A DNA stretch of 64,000 bases from Panorpa germanica (taxonomy: Eukaryota; Arthropoda; Insecta; Mecoptera; Panorpidae): positions 7,750,001 to 7,814,000 of the forward strand of contig OY783208.1 in the NCBI GenBank assembly GCA_963678705.1. The letters are read 5' to 3'. Position 1 is the stretch's first letter. Every line of letters begins with the position of its first letter. The position numbers were made by a program, and so were the translations under genes. Below the pieces are notes generated by a model. That model was not told where the DNA came from. It saw only the letters and a list, made by a program, of their open reading frames with translations, and made no database searches. Below are positions 33,868 to 44,372 of the stretch, one piece after another.

Positions 33868-34899
33868 ATGGCGAATTTTACGGGCTATTTAAATTATATA
33901 AAAGAATTTAATGGAGAGAATTCGTTGGCAGAATTTATAAAACACTGCCAAATTATTATACAAAATTTTGGCCAATTCCCCACTGAAGATGAGGACCGAT
34001 TGGAAGCCAAAAAACACAATGCCCTAATACTCATGGGAATAAAATCTAAGATTGTTGGTAAAGCCGAAGCTACACTAGAGAACAGAGATATTGATGATTG
34101 GGATGACTTAAAAAAATTATTAATTACCCACTTCGGAAACCACAAAAGCGAAACATCGCTAATTAGAGATTTAATGCTACTTAAGCAAGATATGGACGAA
34201 ACTGCTTTATCATTTTATGATCGCTGCATAAAAATACAAAACGACTTAATTAATAATATTCGCATTAGTAAACCAACTGTTACTATACAATATGCGAAAA
34301 TGGAAACATACGCTAATCTAACCTTAGAAAGTTTCCTAACCGGACTAAATGACCCTCTAGGATGTCAACTACGGCTACAAAGCCTAAGCAAGATGGAGGA
34401 CGCCCTGAAACTAATAGTCCGAGAAGACACATTAAAAACTAGCAGAATACAACAAAATAAATTAATGAGACCAGACATTAAACCTATCAAAACTCCTCAA
34501 CAATTCCTACAAAAAAACTTCTATCCTAACTTCGATAAGCCGAAAATTAACCCCGTATTTCAAAACCATATACCAAAATATAATTCCCAAAACACATCAA
34601 CATACCGTAACCCAACCAACCCACATAACAATCCTCCGCAACCAAAAACATCAGTGCAAACTAACGTTTGGAACAAAAAACCAAACCAACCAATAAGACG
34701 CCATTGGACGCCAATGGATACTAACTCTGGTAACAGAGTACAGAGTAACTGGAGACCCCAATTTTCAAGACCAGGACAAAATTATATTGCAGAAGAGTTA
34801 AACTTTACTGAAGAACAGGAGGAACAACAAGAAGAAGAAGAACCACAGGAAGAAAACGTAAATTTTCACGTGGACAGCAGTATTACAGAGAACATATAA
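33868..34899 (+). CDS. Errantivirus gag
   Basis: 343 codons from ATG at 33868. The N-terminal two thirds are helical capsid-like sequence (EFNGENSLAEFIKHCQI, LKKLLITHFGNHKSETSLI, LESFLTGLNDPLG); the rest is a Pro/Asn/Gln-rich nucleocapsid with a Glu-rich end and no CCHC knuckle, as in many errantiviruses. Gag builds the particle core. The frame is intact. Pol begins in the -1 frame over the last codons, consistent with programmed frameshifting. Confidence 0.85.
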   Translation: MANFTGYLNYIKEFNGENSLAEFIKHCQIIIQNFGQFPTEDEDRLEAKKHNALILMGIKSKIVGKAEATLENRDIDDWDDLKKLLITHFGNHKSETSLIRDLMLLKQDMDETALSFYDRCIKIQNDLINNIRISKPTVTIQYAKMETYANLTLESFLTGLNDPLGCQLRLQSLSKMEDALKLIVREDTLKTSRIQQNKLMRPDIKPIKTPQQFLQKNFYPNFDKPKINPVFQNHIPKYNSQNTSTYRNPTNPHNNPPQPKTSVQTNVWNKKPNQPIRRHWTPMDTNSGNRVQSNWRPQFSRPGQNYIAEELNFTEEQEEQQEEEEPQEENVNFHVDSSITENI

Positions 34900-37800
34900 T
34901 CCTAAATAACATAGACTATAATGCGTTACCATACATTATAGATCCTATTTTAAATATAAAACTATTAATAGACACAGGAAGCAATTGCTCACTAATTAAT
35001 CCCGAAATTATATATAAATATTTACCTGAAACTATAAGTAACGAGCCTTTTGTTATAAAAACAGCCCATAATACCAGCAAGCACAACGAAGTTGCACGAG
35101 TACCATTATTTCCGATTTTTAATTCTCCAGAAGCAACGCTTAAATTATATCTATTCAAATTTAACAAAAATACGATGGACTACTCGGTATGGAGCTATTA
35201 AGAAACTTTAAACTAGACTTTATTAATCAAAAATTGACGACTGAAAATGCGGTAATACCTATTCATTATCAATGTATAACAAAAGCTCAGTTTAACAAAA
35301 TAGAGATTCGACATAATTACCTTAATGAGGAAGAGAAATTTAATTTACTAAACGATTATGCCGATCTATTTAGAAAAGAAGAAGAGCAACTTAGTTTCAC
35401 AAATAACATCAAACACGAAATTAAAACTAATAATGACGAACCCATATATACAAAAACTTATAGATATCCTTATATCTATAAGGAGGAAATAAAGAAACAA
35501 ATAGATAAACTACTCCACGACAAAATCATTCAACCGTCAAACTCACCGTGGTCATCACCTGTATGGATGGTACCCAAAAAGGATGACGCAAGTGGAAGAA
35601 AGAAATTTAGAATGGTTTTAGACTACCGTAATCTAAATAACAAAACTATTGATGACAGGTATCCAATACATAACATCGCTAAAATACTTGACAAACTAGG
35701 TAAAAGTCAATATTTTACAACATTAGATCTTGATAGTGGGTTTCATCAAATAGAAATAAAGGAATCTGATATTCCTAAAACTGCGTTTAACGTCGAGAAT
35801 GGGCATTACGAGTTTAGACGTATGCCATTCGGGTTAAAGAACGCCCCCGCCACTTTTCAAAGAGTGATGGATAACATCCTTAGAGATCTGATGCCCCACA
35901 CTTGCTTAGTCTATTTAGACGATATACTAATATACTCGACATCGCTACAAGAACACATGGCAAAACTAAAATTAGTATTGAACAAACTGAGAAGTGCAAA
36001 TATGAAGGTGCAGATAGACAAATGCGAATTCTTAAAAAAAGAAACTGAATTTTTGGGTCACGTAATAACCCCAGAAGGAGTTAGACCTAACCCAAAAAAA
36101 ATTGAGGCAATCAGAAAATTTCCTACACCAAAAACAATAACAGAAATAAAGTCATTTCTGGGATTAGTAGGGTATTATAGGAAATTCATAAAAGATTTCA
36201 CCAGAATAACGAAGCCTATGACTAGATGTTTAAAAAAAAACGTAGCAATAAAACATGAAGGAAATATTGTGCAGTTCCCCTTTGTTACAATACCCTGATT
36301 TTCAAAAACCATTTGTATTGACTACAGATGCGTCCAATTATGCCCTGGGAGCGATACTTTCGCAAGGACCTATAGGATCCGACAAACCCATCGCATATGC
36401 ATCGAGGACATTAAACGAGTCGGAACAAAATTATTCCACCATAGAAAAAGAACTCTTAGCAATCATTTGGGCAACAAAATACTTTAGACCCTACTTATAT
36501 GGAAGAAAATTCACCATGGTCACTGACCATAAACCACTTGTGTGGCTGGACTCATTAAAAGACCCAAACATGAAAATGATAAGGTGGAAAACTAAATTGT
36601 CTGACTACGACTATACTGTAGAATACAAAAAGGGAAAGAAAAACATGAATGCAGACGCACTAAGTAGAATCAAAATAAATTCACTTGAAAATGAGGATTT
36701 TGACAGTCTATTTAACAATCCGGAAGTTATAACAGCTCTAGACGACTTCATGACGGCAGCGGACGCGCTAGATAACGATAGCTCTAGCCTGTACAATAAC
36801 CCTGACGATACGGAGAGTAGTGAAGTAAACACACCAGTTTTAGAACCCTTACCGGAAATAGTAGCAAATAAAAGACCTAACTCAACAACAGAGCACCCTC
36901 CTGTAATCCAAATACCAAGTGAGGAAAGCTCAGAAGATTCAAACACCATGCATTCAAAAGAAGATTCATCACCAGGCATCACGATCAGCGAGGACCCATT
37001 AGAAACAAAAAAAAACCAAATAATAATTATCTCTGAACCAACACCAATGCAATGTAAAAACACTAAAATCGACGGTAAAGAACAAATTAAATTAAGTATT
37101 CAAGGAAATCAAGAAAAACACGACTTATTAATATTTACACTAACCAAACTAAATCCAAATAAAACCTATTATATACATTGTGATGATAATATATACAAAA
37201 TTTATAATGATCTAAAAATTAATACCTTCGATAAATACAAACTAATACGTTGTATAAAGAGAGTTAGCATTGAAACGGATCCCGACGATCAAAAATACAT
37301 AATTCAACAATATCATGAGGGAAAGACTCAGCACCGAGGAATAGATGTCACATATAAATTAATTTGCGAAAGATATACGTGGTCTAGTCTACGAAAAGAT
37401 GTTGAAAATTTCATCAATAACTGCAGCACATGTAAACAGTGCAAATATAATAGAAAACCAATTAGAGCACCGCTAAATAATACCGAAACACCTGAGAGAC
37501 CTTTTGAGAAATTACATATAGATACGTTTAGTATAGACAATACCCAATTCCTTACTATAATAGATGTATTTTCAAAATACACACAGGCATACAAAATCAC
37601 CAATAGGTCATCCACAGAAATTGCCGATAAACTAACAACGTATTTCTCACACCACGGCATACCCAATCATATTACGATGGATGGAGGAACCGAATTCTCA
37701 AATAACCTCATCAAAGAATTACTAGAATTACATAAAATTGAAATTCATATAACAACACCATACAGACACGAAAGTAATTCTCCAATAGAACGGGCACATT

Positions 37801-38404
37801 CCACGATACTAGAACTATATCGTATAGTGAAACATAAACATGATCTTACACCCGAAACAATCATGAAATATGCTATTATAGGATATAACGAAACCCCACA
37901 TTCTAGTACAACATACAAACCTTTTGAAATAATAAATGGACACTTACAAACCAAGTCAGTATTGCTTATGGATTATGATAAAACACTCATGGACTTATAC
38001 ACCCAAAATCATAAAACTAAAATCTCAACCCTATACTCAAAAATTAAAGAAATAAATGCAAATCGAAAAGAACAGGTTATTACTAAGAGAAATGCTACCG
38101 TTAAAGACCCAAACGTAAAACAAGGAGATATCGTATACCTCAACACTAAATCAAAACAGGGCAAAAGCCGAATAAAGAACACAGGACCCTTTAAAGTACT
38201 AGAAGTATCCGATACTTATATAGCTAAAATAGAAGATTTAAAAAATAAAAAATTACGGGAAGCACATGTAGATAACCTAGTAAAAACCAAAATGAAAAAC
38301 CCAACTTCAAACGAACTTAACGAAGAAGGAAGTAATGTACTATTCGAATGCATCACACTACCTGTAGATAACATAGAAAAAACCAAAATGAAAAACCCAA
38401 CTCC
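34863..38404 (+). pseudogene. Errantivirus pol: protease, RT, RNase H, integrase, broken
   Basis: Protease LLIDTGSNCSLI; the flap end YDGLLGMELL is in another frame after an A5 run near 35165. RT shows FRMVLDYRNLN, TTLDLDSGFHQI, PFGLKNAPATFQ and YLDDILIYS. Between RT and RNase H (about 36240-36260) there is a second frameshift; RNase H resumes at LTTDASNYALGAIL. Integrase has an HHCC finger (HRGID...CSTCKQC), DTFSIDN, TMDGGTEFS and the Glu in SPIERAH. A third shift near 38404 separates the C-terminal extension. Pol copies the genome and inserts it; the three shifts would block a full polyprotein. Confidence 0.9.
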
Positions 38405-38902
38405 AAAATGAGTTTAATGAGAAAAGAATTAACGTCCTATTTGAACGCACTACGCTACCTGTTGATAAATCTAAGACAGATTATATTCTACACCTAGTTC
38501 GCGACAAATTTAACCCCAGAGACGAAAAACCAAGATACTACAACGGATTCGCAAAGTTAATAGCAAAAGACACACCCAATTTCGAATACGTATTAAATAA
38601 AGCTAAAAGAACTAATAACCTCGTAGAGGGCCTATACAAACTCACGCGAGGCAGAACATTTGGACACACAATAAATCTTGTCTGCAACCAACAAAACTGC
38701 TTTGACAAGCTTGCCGAATTTCTAAAAAAATTTGAAAATTCACCAACCGAATTAATAATACGAATGCCCCCTATAGCACAAGGACTTTTTAATAGAACAA
38801 AAGAAGAGGTCCTAGAAGTATTTAAACGACATGGGCCCACAAAGCACAAATACATCATGCACTCAAATCCCGAAATACAAATGAATTATTTATTTATTAA
38901 TT
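38285..38902 (+). pseudogene. Post-integrase extension with 32-codon repeat, unknown domain
   Basis: Downstream of the integrase C-terminus, a 96-bp in-frame tandem repeat (KTKMKNPTSNELNEEGSNVL, then KTKMKNPTP...NEFNEKRINVL) crosses the frameshift near 38404. About 140 codons follow to a stop at about 38902, with SKTDYILHLVRDKF, RYYNGFAKLIAKD and TFGHTINLVCNQQN. I do not recognise the domain. It lies between integrase and the env splice acceptor and reads in the integrase frame once the shift is ignored, so it may be a pol extension or a separate accessory product. Confidence 0.55.
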
Positions 38903-38959
38903 AATTATAAATAAATATATTAAAAACACGATCAAGTACTAAGAAATCCTGATTGTTGC

Positions 38960-40660
38960 AGGATCATCACCGCAACCAACACCAGCGATATTAATGAATG
39001 CCGAATTATTAAAATCACTGATAACCCAGGATTATATCCTGTGCAACTAGGAACAGCCCAAAACATCAAGGAATATTGGACTTTAGTCAAGAAAATAGAT
39101 TTGGACCCCTTAATAAAATATTATAACCACGTACACCTAACTAGAGAAGATATTAAAACGAAATTAGAAAAAAAGAAATTTACAACTTATGGGCACAGCA
39201 CTGCTGTAATGGACATCCTGGATATGGAAATAAGTAGACAATTTAAACAAATTCTCCCAACTCGAAGAGAAAAAAGAGGCTTCATAGATGGTTTAGGTAC
39301 TGTTTGGAAAGCAATCGGTGGAAACCTAGACGCTAACGACGGCGAGCGTATAAATTTAGCCCTGGAGACACTTGATAATAAACAAGAAACTCTAAACAAA
39401 GCTATATCTAAACAAATAAAATTAACAAACGATATACTCGATCAATTTAAATCGGCCCTACACACCATTGATTCTAATCAAGAAGAACTAGATAAACGTA
39501 CCAAATTCTTAATGAACGATATCGATAAACTCCAACACCAAGTATTTAACATCTTTATAACAGAATCGATCGGACTGGTCAGTCAATCAATGCAATTACT
39601 TCTGCACCTACTAAGAACCATTGAAACTGACATAACATTCGCTAAACTGAACACGCTTAGTGGTTCAATCCTGGAACCTGATCACCTATTAGCAGAATTT
39701 TAAGCAATAAAGGAACATGTTGATACAACCAAACATATTAAACTGCCTTACGATATTACATCAGAGAACATTCAACAATATGAAACTATTAGCAAAGTCA
39801 AAGCATACACCAATAAAAACTTAATCGTTTTTGTAATAAATATACCACTAGTAAACCCTAATATATTTACGTATTATAAACTATATTTAATCCCCATACC
39901 TTATAACAATAAATTCCAAATGATTATTCCCAGAACCCAATACACCATTGTGAATGAGTATAAACATGTAGATTTTAATGCACCCTGCAAAGAAATATAT
40001 AACAATCAATTCCTATGCAAGCTTAGCGAACCACTCAACATCGAGGAAACCACCTGCGAGATAGAACTAATTCAAAACCAGCCAACCAGCAAATGTCAAC
40101 CCTTAGTGATTTCTCTAACCGGCATCAAGATCCAGAACATCGAATTCAACATCTGGATGTTAATCACAAATGACGAAACCAGTGGCACCTTAACATGCAA
40201 CAGCCAGCGTGACATACGTCTACAAGGAACATATATAATACACCTTGCACGAGATTGTCAATTTTCTGTTTCAGATAATACTTTTCAATACATAGATATA
40301 GAAGAGAAAGTCGAAGCTTGGAACACCATTTCCCTGCCGAAAATACCAGAGATCCAAAACAAACACCTAAACATCTCTACCGTGACCAACCTAAAACACC
40401 TGGACCTGGGCAACGTAGACAAGCTACAGACCACCCTAGCCCTACTACCTGAAGACTTCGATGACAGAAAAATCTCAGACTATGTGCACATAATTAATTA
40501 TACATTATTACCTATATTATTCATAATAATTACTAATGTAGTATATAAGATAATCAAATATTTTAGAAAAATAAAAATAATAAAAAATGAAAATGCACAA
40601 GAAATAAATAGCAAAAATATTGAAGAGTTGCAAAAACCTTTTGCTACATTTGAAGCATAA
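38960..40660 (+). pseudogene. Errantivirus env, one in-frame stop
   Basis: A splice-acceptor-like TTGTTGCAG precedes 38960, as expected for a spliced env message. The frame contains a furin-type site (RREKR) followed by a hydrophobic GFIDGLGTVWKAIGG stretch, a helical region, a Cys-containing ectodomain, and a C-terminal membrane anchor (YTLLPILFIIITNVVY, near 40500) with a short basic tail. Envelope proteins of this group mediate particle fusion. A TAA at 39701-39703 cuts the frame; the same frame resumes to 40660. No signal peptide was located upstream. Confidence 0.85.
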
Positions 40661-40673
40661 GATTTTATCTTAT

Positions 40674-40681
40674 AGGGGAGG
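40674..40681 (+). other. Polypurine tract
   Basis: AGGGGAGG lies immediately before the 3' LTR and would prime plus-strand synthesis. Confidence 0.8.
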
Positions 40682-40975
40682 TGTTATAACACACATTCCA
40701 TACGACACAAACTAACAATGTCTCTTCAGTATCTTTGCTGACCATGCACTCTAGAGATAATAAAATAGTATATAAGTAATATGTTAATCTTAATCTAGTT
40801 AGTTCAAGTTCATGTATAATCTGCATCGCGCAGATAGTAATTAGCTGGCTCACTATTTTGAGACTAGGCATAAGCTGTATCGCACAGTGAATATTAGTTC
40901 AAATAAATATTATTTAAGTAAAATTAAAATAAATTGTTTTTTTTTATTAAAGTCTAAATTACTCAAACTTTAATT
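40682..40975 (+). repeat. Errantivirus 3' LTR
   Basis: Same length as the 5' LTR with one difference seen (CGCACAG). Followed by ATAT, which matches the 5' flank. Confidence 0.95.
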
Positions 40976-41000
40976 ATATATGTATTTTTTCATTTTTTTA

Positions 41001-41238
41001 GGCGCCCTATTCCTGAGTCTTGCGTGGTAACTATGGTCGTGTTCGAACAGATCTGATTTATATGAGTGAAACATTTTACGAATCACTTTTAAAAGTGAAC
41101 TTTAATAATAATTAATTATAAAATTTAGGAATAGTACAGGAATACTCTTTTAAAAGTAATTCATAAAATGTTTCACTCATGTAAATCAGATCTGTTCGAT
41201 CACGATCATTGTTCGCAAGACTTAGGAATAGGGCCCTG
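41001..41238. mobile_element. Fold-back MITE with about 96-bp inverted repeats
   Basis: The left half (GGCGCCCTATTCCTGAGTCT ... GAACAGATCTGATTTATATG ... ATCACTTTTAAAAG) is the near reverse complement of the right half, with a short AT-rich centre. It lies inside the DNA-type element, just beyond the errantivirus, so it is an independent insertion or that element's own interior. Confidence 0.75.
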
Positions 41239-41813
41239 GTTATTACTGCATACCTCACAACAATGCTTAGCTGGTCTACCTTCGATAAATCTAAATCTAA
41301 ACTATTCTTTTCATAAAATGAAATAAAAACTGTGATTTCTCATAAGCCTCAATGTTAAATTAAAAAATTCAAAGTTCAATATCTTTTTACTGGTTCTCTG
41401 CAGTTTTTCTAAAATTCAATGAGACCATTATCTTATTATAATCTACTAATTTGCCAAATTTTAGAAAATATTAAACGGTAACTCTCTGATCGACAGTACT
41501 ACCTTAAAGTCGTGTAGCAACCTATTTTATTTACATTCCAAAGGTGGTAGAATTTTTAGCTAGTACAATACGAGGTTTACTGGTCAGGGTCCGAGGGCCC
41601 CCTGAGCTTGATGGCCCCGGTGCCCAGCATCGACTGGCCCATACCTAGCTACGCCATTGATTATAAGTTCACAAATGAGCACAAATGTCATTCCAGCAGA
41701 AAAATGTTCCAATTATATAATTTTTAACCTTTTCCTAAATTAAATATAAATACCACTATTGTTGTTTTCGTTTGAGTTTTTCTTTAAAATGTAAAAGCCA
41801 TTGTAATTCTTAC

Positions 41814-42040
41814 CTGCAAATACAGCAACAGCCAGTGCAACCGAAGTTACCACGATCCATATTGTGTTCTGCTTTTCATTTCGATTTTCTGTGGTTTCAT
41901 TTCCATGTTTTGTTTCAACGTCATTTTGGTTAAGTTCGTTGTTCGTGCATCCACTATCATTGACTTCGACCTCCAGTTTACGCTGCGGTTTTATTATTAG
42001 ATTTAATTTATCACGCAGCTTAAAAACTTGAATGAATTTT
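41814..42040 (-). CDS. LRR receptor-like gene, stem and first half of transmembrane helix
   Basis: The minus-strand frame reads an Asn/Glu-rich stem (DVETKHGNETTENRNEKQ) and then NTIWIVVTSVALAVAVFA, ending GCAG|GTAAG in phase 1. Joined to the exon at 32923 it gives an unbroken hydrophobic helix followed by KQRRR, a strong argument that both belong to one gene. Its upstream boundary is obscured by a Jockey-type ORF1 fragment near 42040. Confidence 0.7.
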
Positions 42041-43240
42041 ATAATCTCAGCATTCAAGAAATTCCTGCTTAAGTTTTGCCATGTTGTTAATAGGTTGATT
42101 ATATGTTGAAATAATTGGATTATGTTGTGTTTCTTGTACGCTATTTTTGTTGTTGACAGCTTGCGCGAATGTCATGCCCGGACGAATTTGGAGGTCAGAT
42201 ATAAATTGCAGCTGTTGTGGGTTCTTCTTCTCTCGTAATGCTGGGTATAGTCGATGTTGGAGTTGCTGGTGGACTATGCAACCTCTATAGTTGGCTGGAT
42301 GAGCGTTGTTGCCATTAACACATTTTACCTGGTTATCGCGTGTTTTGCGACTACAGTCTTTAGCTTCGTGATAACCTGCGCATTTGATGCATCTGAAAGA
42401 CCTACGGCAATAAGTCTTTGTGTGACCGAAGGATTGGCATCTGGTGCATTGCGGAATAATTCTTTTTGCCTGAGGCGGTTCACATTGCACGATGTTATTG
42501 TTTAGATTTCTTATGGAGTACACTTCCTTATTGTTTTCTTTAGGCTTAATGTCTATGTAAAACATTGGAAGAGGATTTTTTGTGGTTCTGTTTTTTATGT
42601 TGTGTATGTTTACGGCTTCGTGACCTAATTCCAATAGAGCCTCTTTAATGGAGTTTATGTCTGTTCCATGATGTAGACCTCTCATAACAAATCTTAAAGT
42701 TTTCTCGCTTTTAGGCCAGAATGTGTGATATTCAGTATTCCTGCTATCTAGTTCCTTTATCAGTTTACCGAAGGATTCCGCATCATGAACCTGTACTTTT
42801 ACTGTTTCAAACGCTACAGTTTTTATCTCATATTGTCCATTTGTTATATCTTGGAGCAGTTTGTGGATGTGTTCAATAATTCCTACTTTGTATATAGTTA
42901 CTGGTGGGGGCTTACGTTCAATATTTGTTTGACTAGATTCTTCCTCTACATTGAGATTGTCAAATCTGTTACTTGTTTCTTTTCATTTCTGTAGCCAGTA
43001 GTCACTCATCTTTGTTTGTTTCCGCTGTTTGTCTTCTTAACCGTTTTTTATCCACTACGGTTATCCATGGAATCTGATGGTGATTTTCCTGATTTTGCAC
43101 GTTAGGTTGTTGATGTTCCACTATGGGCATTGTGTCAACGTGTTGGACGCTAGCCGTGACGGCTTCGCCCCTTATAGATGATTCTATTTCTATTCTTTTT
43201 AGTAGTTTATACCGATTTTCTATTAAATACCTTAAGTTAT
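42041..43240 (-). pseudogene. Jockey-type LINE ORF1 fragment
   Basis: The minus strand encodes a Jockey-clade ORF1: IPWITVVDKKRLRR, VMRGLHHGTDINSIKEALLE, NPLPMFYIDIKPKENNK, and zinc knuckles around CTRCQSFGHTKTYC and CIKCAGYHEAKDC, then HPANYRGC. The first part (43000-43240) is in other frames with stops. No ORF2 follows, so it is a 3'-deleted piece. It lies between the LRR exons and the transmembrane exon. Confidence 0.8.
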
Positions 43241-43399
43241 CTTGCCATAAGACAAAATATTATGGAATTCACTTTTCACAATGCTATTAACTCATCAATA
43301 GGAATTGTTTTTTTATTAACAACAAAAGAAATATTTGAATAAAATACTATTATTTAAAGATGTTTTAATAAAGATAATTAAAATAATTTTAGAATAATT

Positions 43400-44288
43400 T
43401 TATTTCTTATTTGAAGAGCTGTTGTATTTTATGCCCGCTTTAGACGACAACACCAATAGGACTGAGTTAAGAGATGTGATCTTGTTATGTGACAAACCCA
43501 AGTAAATCAATCCAATAAGATCTTGGAAACCAATGCCGTCAATCTTATTTATCGAATTATGTGATAAAAATAATTTCGTTAAATTCCTCAACCCTTTAAA
43601 CTGATTTGCTGTTATTGTTTTTAAATAATTACCACGTAAGTTCAATTCCTTCAACACTTAAAGGTTTGCAAAAGTGTTTGGTTCAATATTTGCAAGCCAG
43701 TTGTTCTCCAAATTTAAATAAGCTAGCGTCGTACATCTCACAAAAGTGCCGGACTTAATTATTTTGATTCTATTGTAACTCAAGTCAATAGTGTTCACTT
43801 CCTGTAAATTTATAAAAGTGTTTTCATTTAATTCTGTAATTTCGTTTTTGGAATAACCACAAGAATTTCAAAATTGGTAAATTGTAGAACCGTATTTTCT
43901 CAATTTCATTAGACGCGATGTTAAACCACTGCAAATGATTTAAATTATGAAATACGTTTAAACCAATGTTCTTAATTTTATTTCCAGCCAGAGTAATGCG
44001 ATCTATGTTATCTAATCCATTAAAGGCATCGTCCTCTATGGCCGTAATTTTAACATGCAGCACAAATTCCATGAGGTTCGTAAAATTTTGAAAAGCATCA
44101 TCTTTTATTTTTTCCACGTTCACATTTCTCTCATTAATCCATGTTACACTGGATGGATTTGAAATATTCAAATCATCTGGAATCGATGTGATTGCGTTAG
44201 CACCGTCCCACTGAACACCTGTATCCGCATCGTTCAACTCAGCACCCACACTTACAACGCACAACACCAAAATTATTGAAGAAAGCAT
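43400..44288 (-). pseudogene. LRR ectodomain with signal peptide, frameshift and stop
   Basis: ATG at 44288 opens MLSSIILVLCVVSVGA, a signal peptide, followed by leucine-rich repeats (DRITLAGNKIKNIGLNVFHN, NTIDLSYNRIKIIKSGTF, ELNLRGNYLKTITANQFKG, KLFLSHNSINKIDGIGF). A frameshift near 43857 and a TAA at 43658-43660 break the frame, which then runs on to 43400. LRR ectodomains bind protein ligands. The transmembrane exon at 41814 is probably the same gene, interrupted by the Jockey fragment; alternatively this is a separate short secreted paralogue ending at 43400. Confidence 0.7.
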
Positions 44289-44372
44289 TTTGATAAAATG
44301 AAGATTTTTTATTATTGTTATAAACTCTAGTACTTCCGAGAATGAATTTGTAAATCCGTTACATGGGAACAC

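Larger units (their letters stand above)
33069..40975 (+). mobile_element. Errantivirus (gypsy-group LTR retrotransposon with env), 7.9 kb
   Basis: Complete element with 294-bp LTRs at 33069-33362 and 40682-40975 differing at one noticed base (CGCGCAG versus CGCACAG), a tRNA-Ser-type PBS, gag, pol, env and a polypurine tract. The flanks ATAT (33065-33068) and ATAT (40976-40979) form the 4-bp target duplication usual for errantiviruses. It sits in an intron of the minus-strand LRR receptor gene. Despite the young LTRs, pol and env carry several breaks. Confidence 0.95.
32969..41660. mobile_element. DNA-type element split by an errantivirus
   Basis: The sequence at 32971 (AGAGCCGTAGGTAGGTAACC, then GGCCCCGGTGC) is mirrored on the minus strand at 41660 (AATGGCGTAGCTAGGTATGG, then GCACCGGGGCC), giving imperfect terminal inverted repeats. 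Flanks TTATGA and TTATAA could be a diverged target duplication. No transposase is seen; the interior is mainly the inserted errantivirus and a fold-back MITE. Superfamily not determined. Confidence 0.5.

Noticed and set aside
36611..37954. Minus-strand frames inside errantivirus pol
   Set aside because: They lie opposite conserved RNase H and integrase coding and show no motifs.
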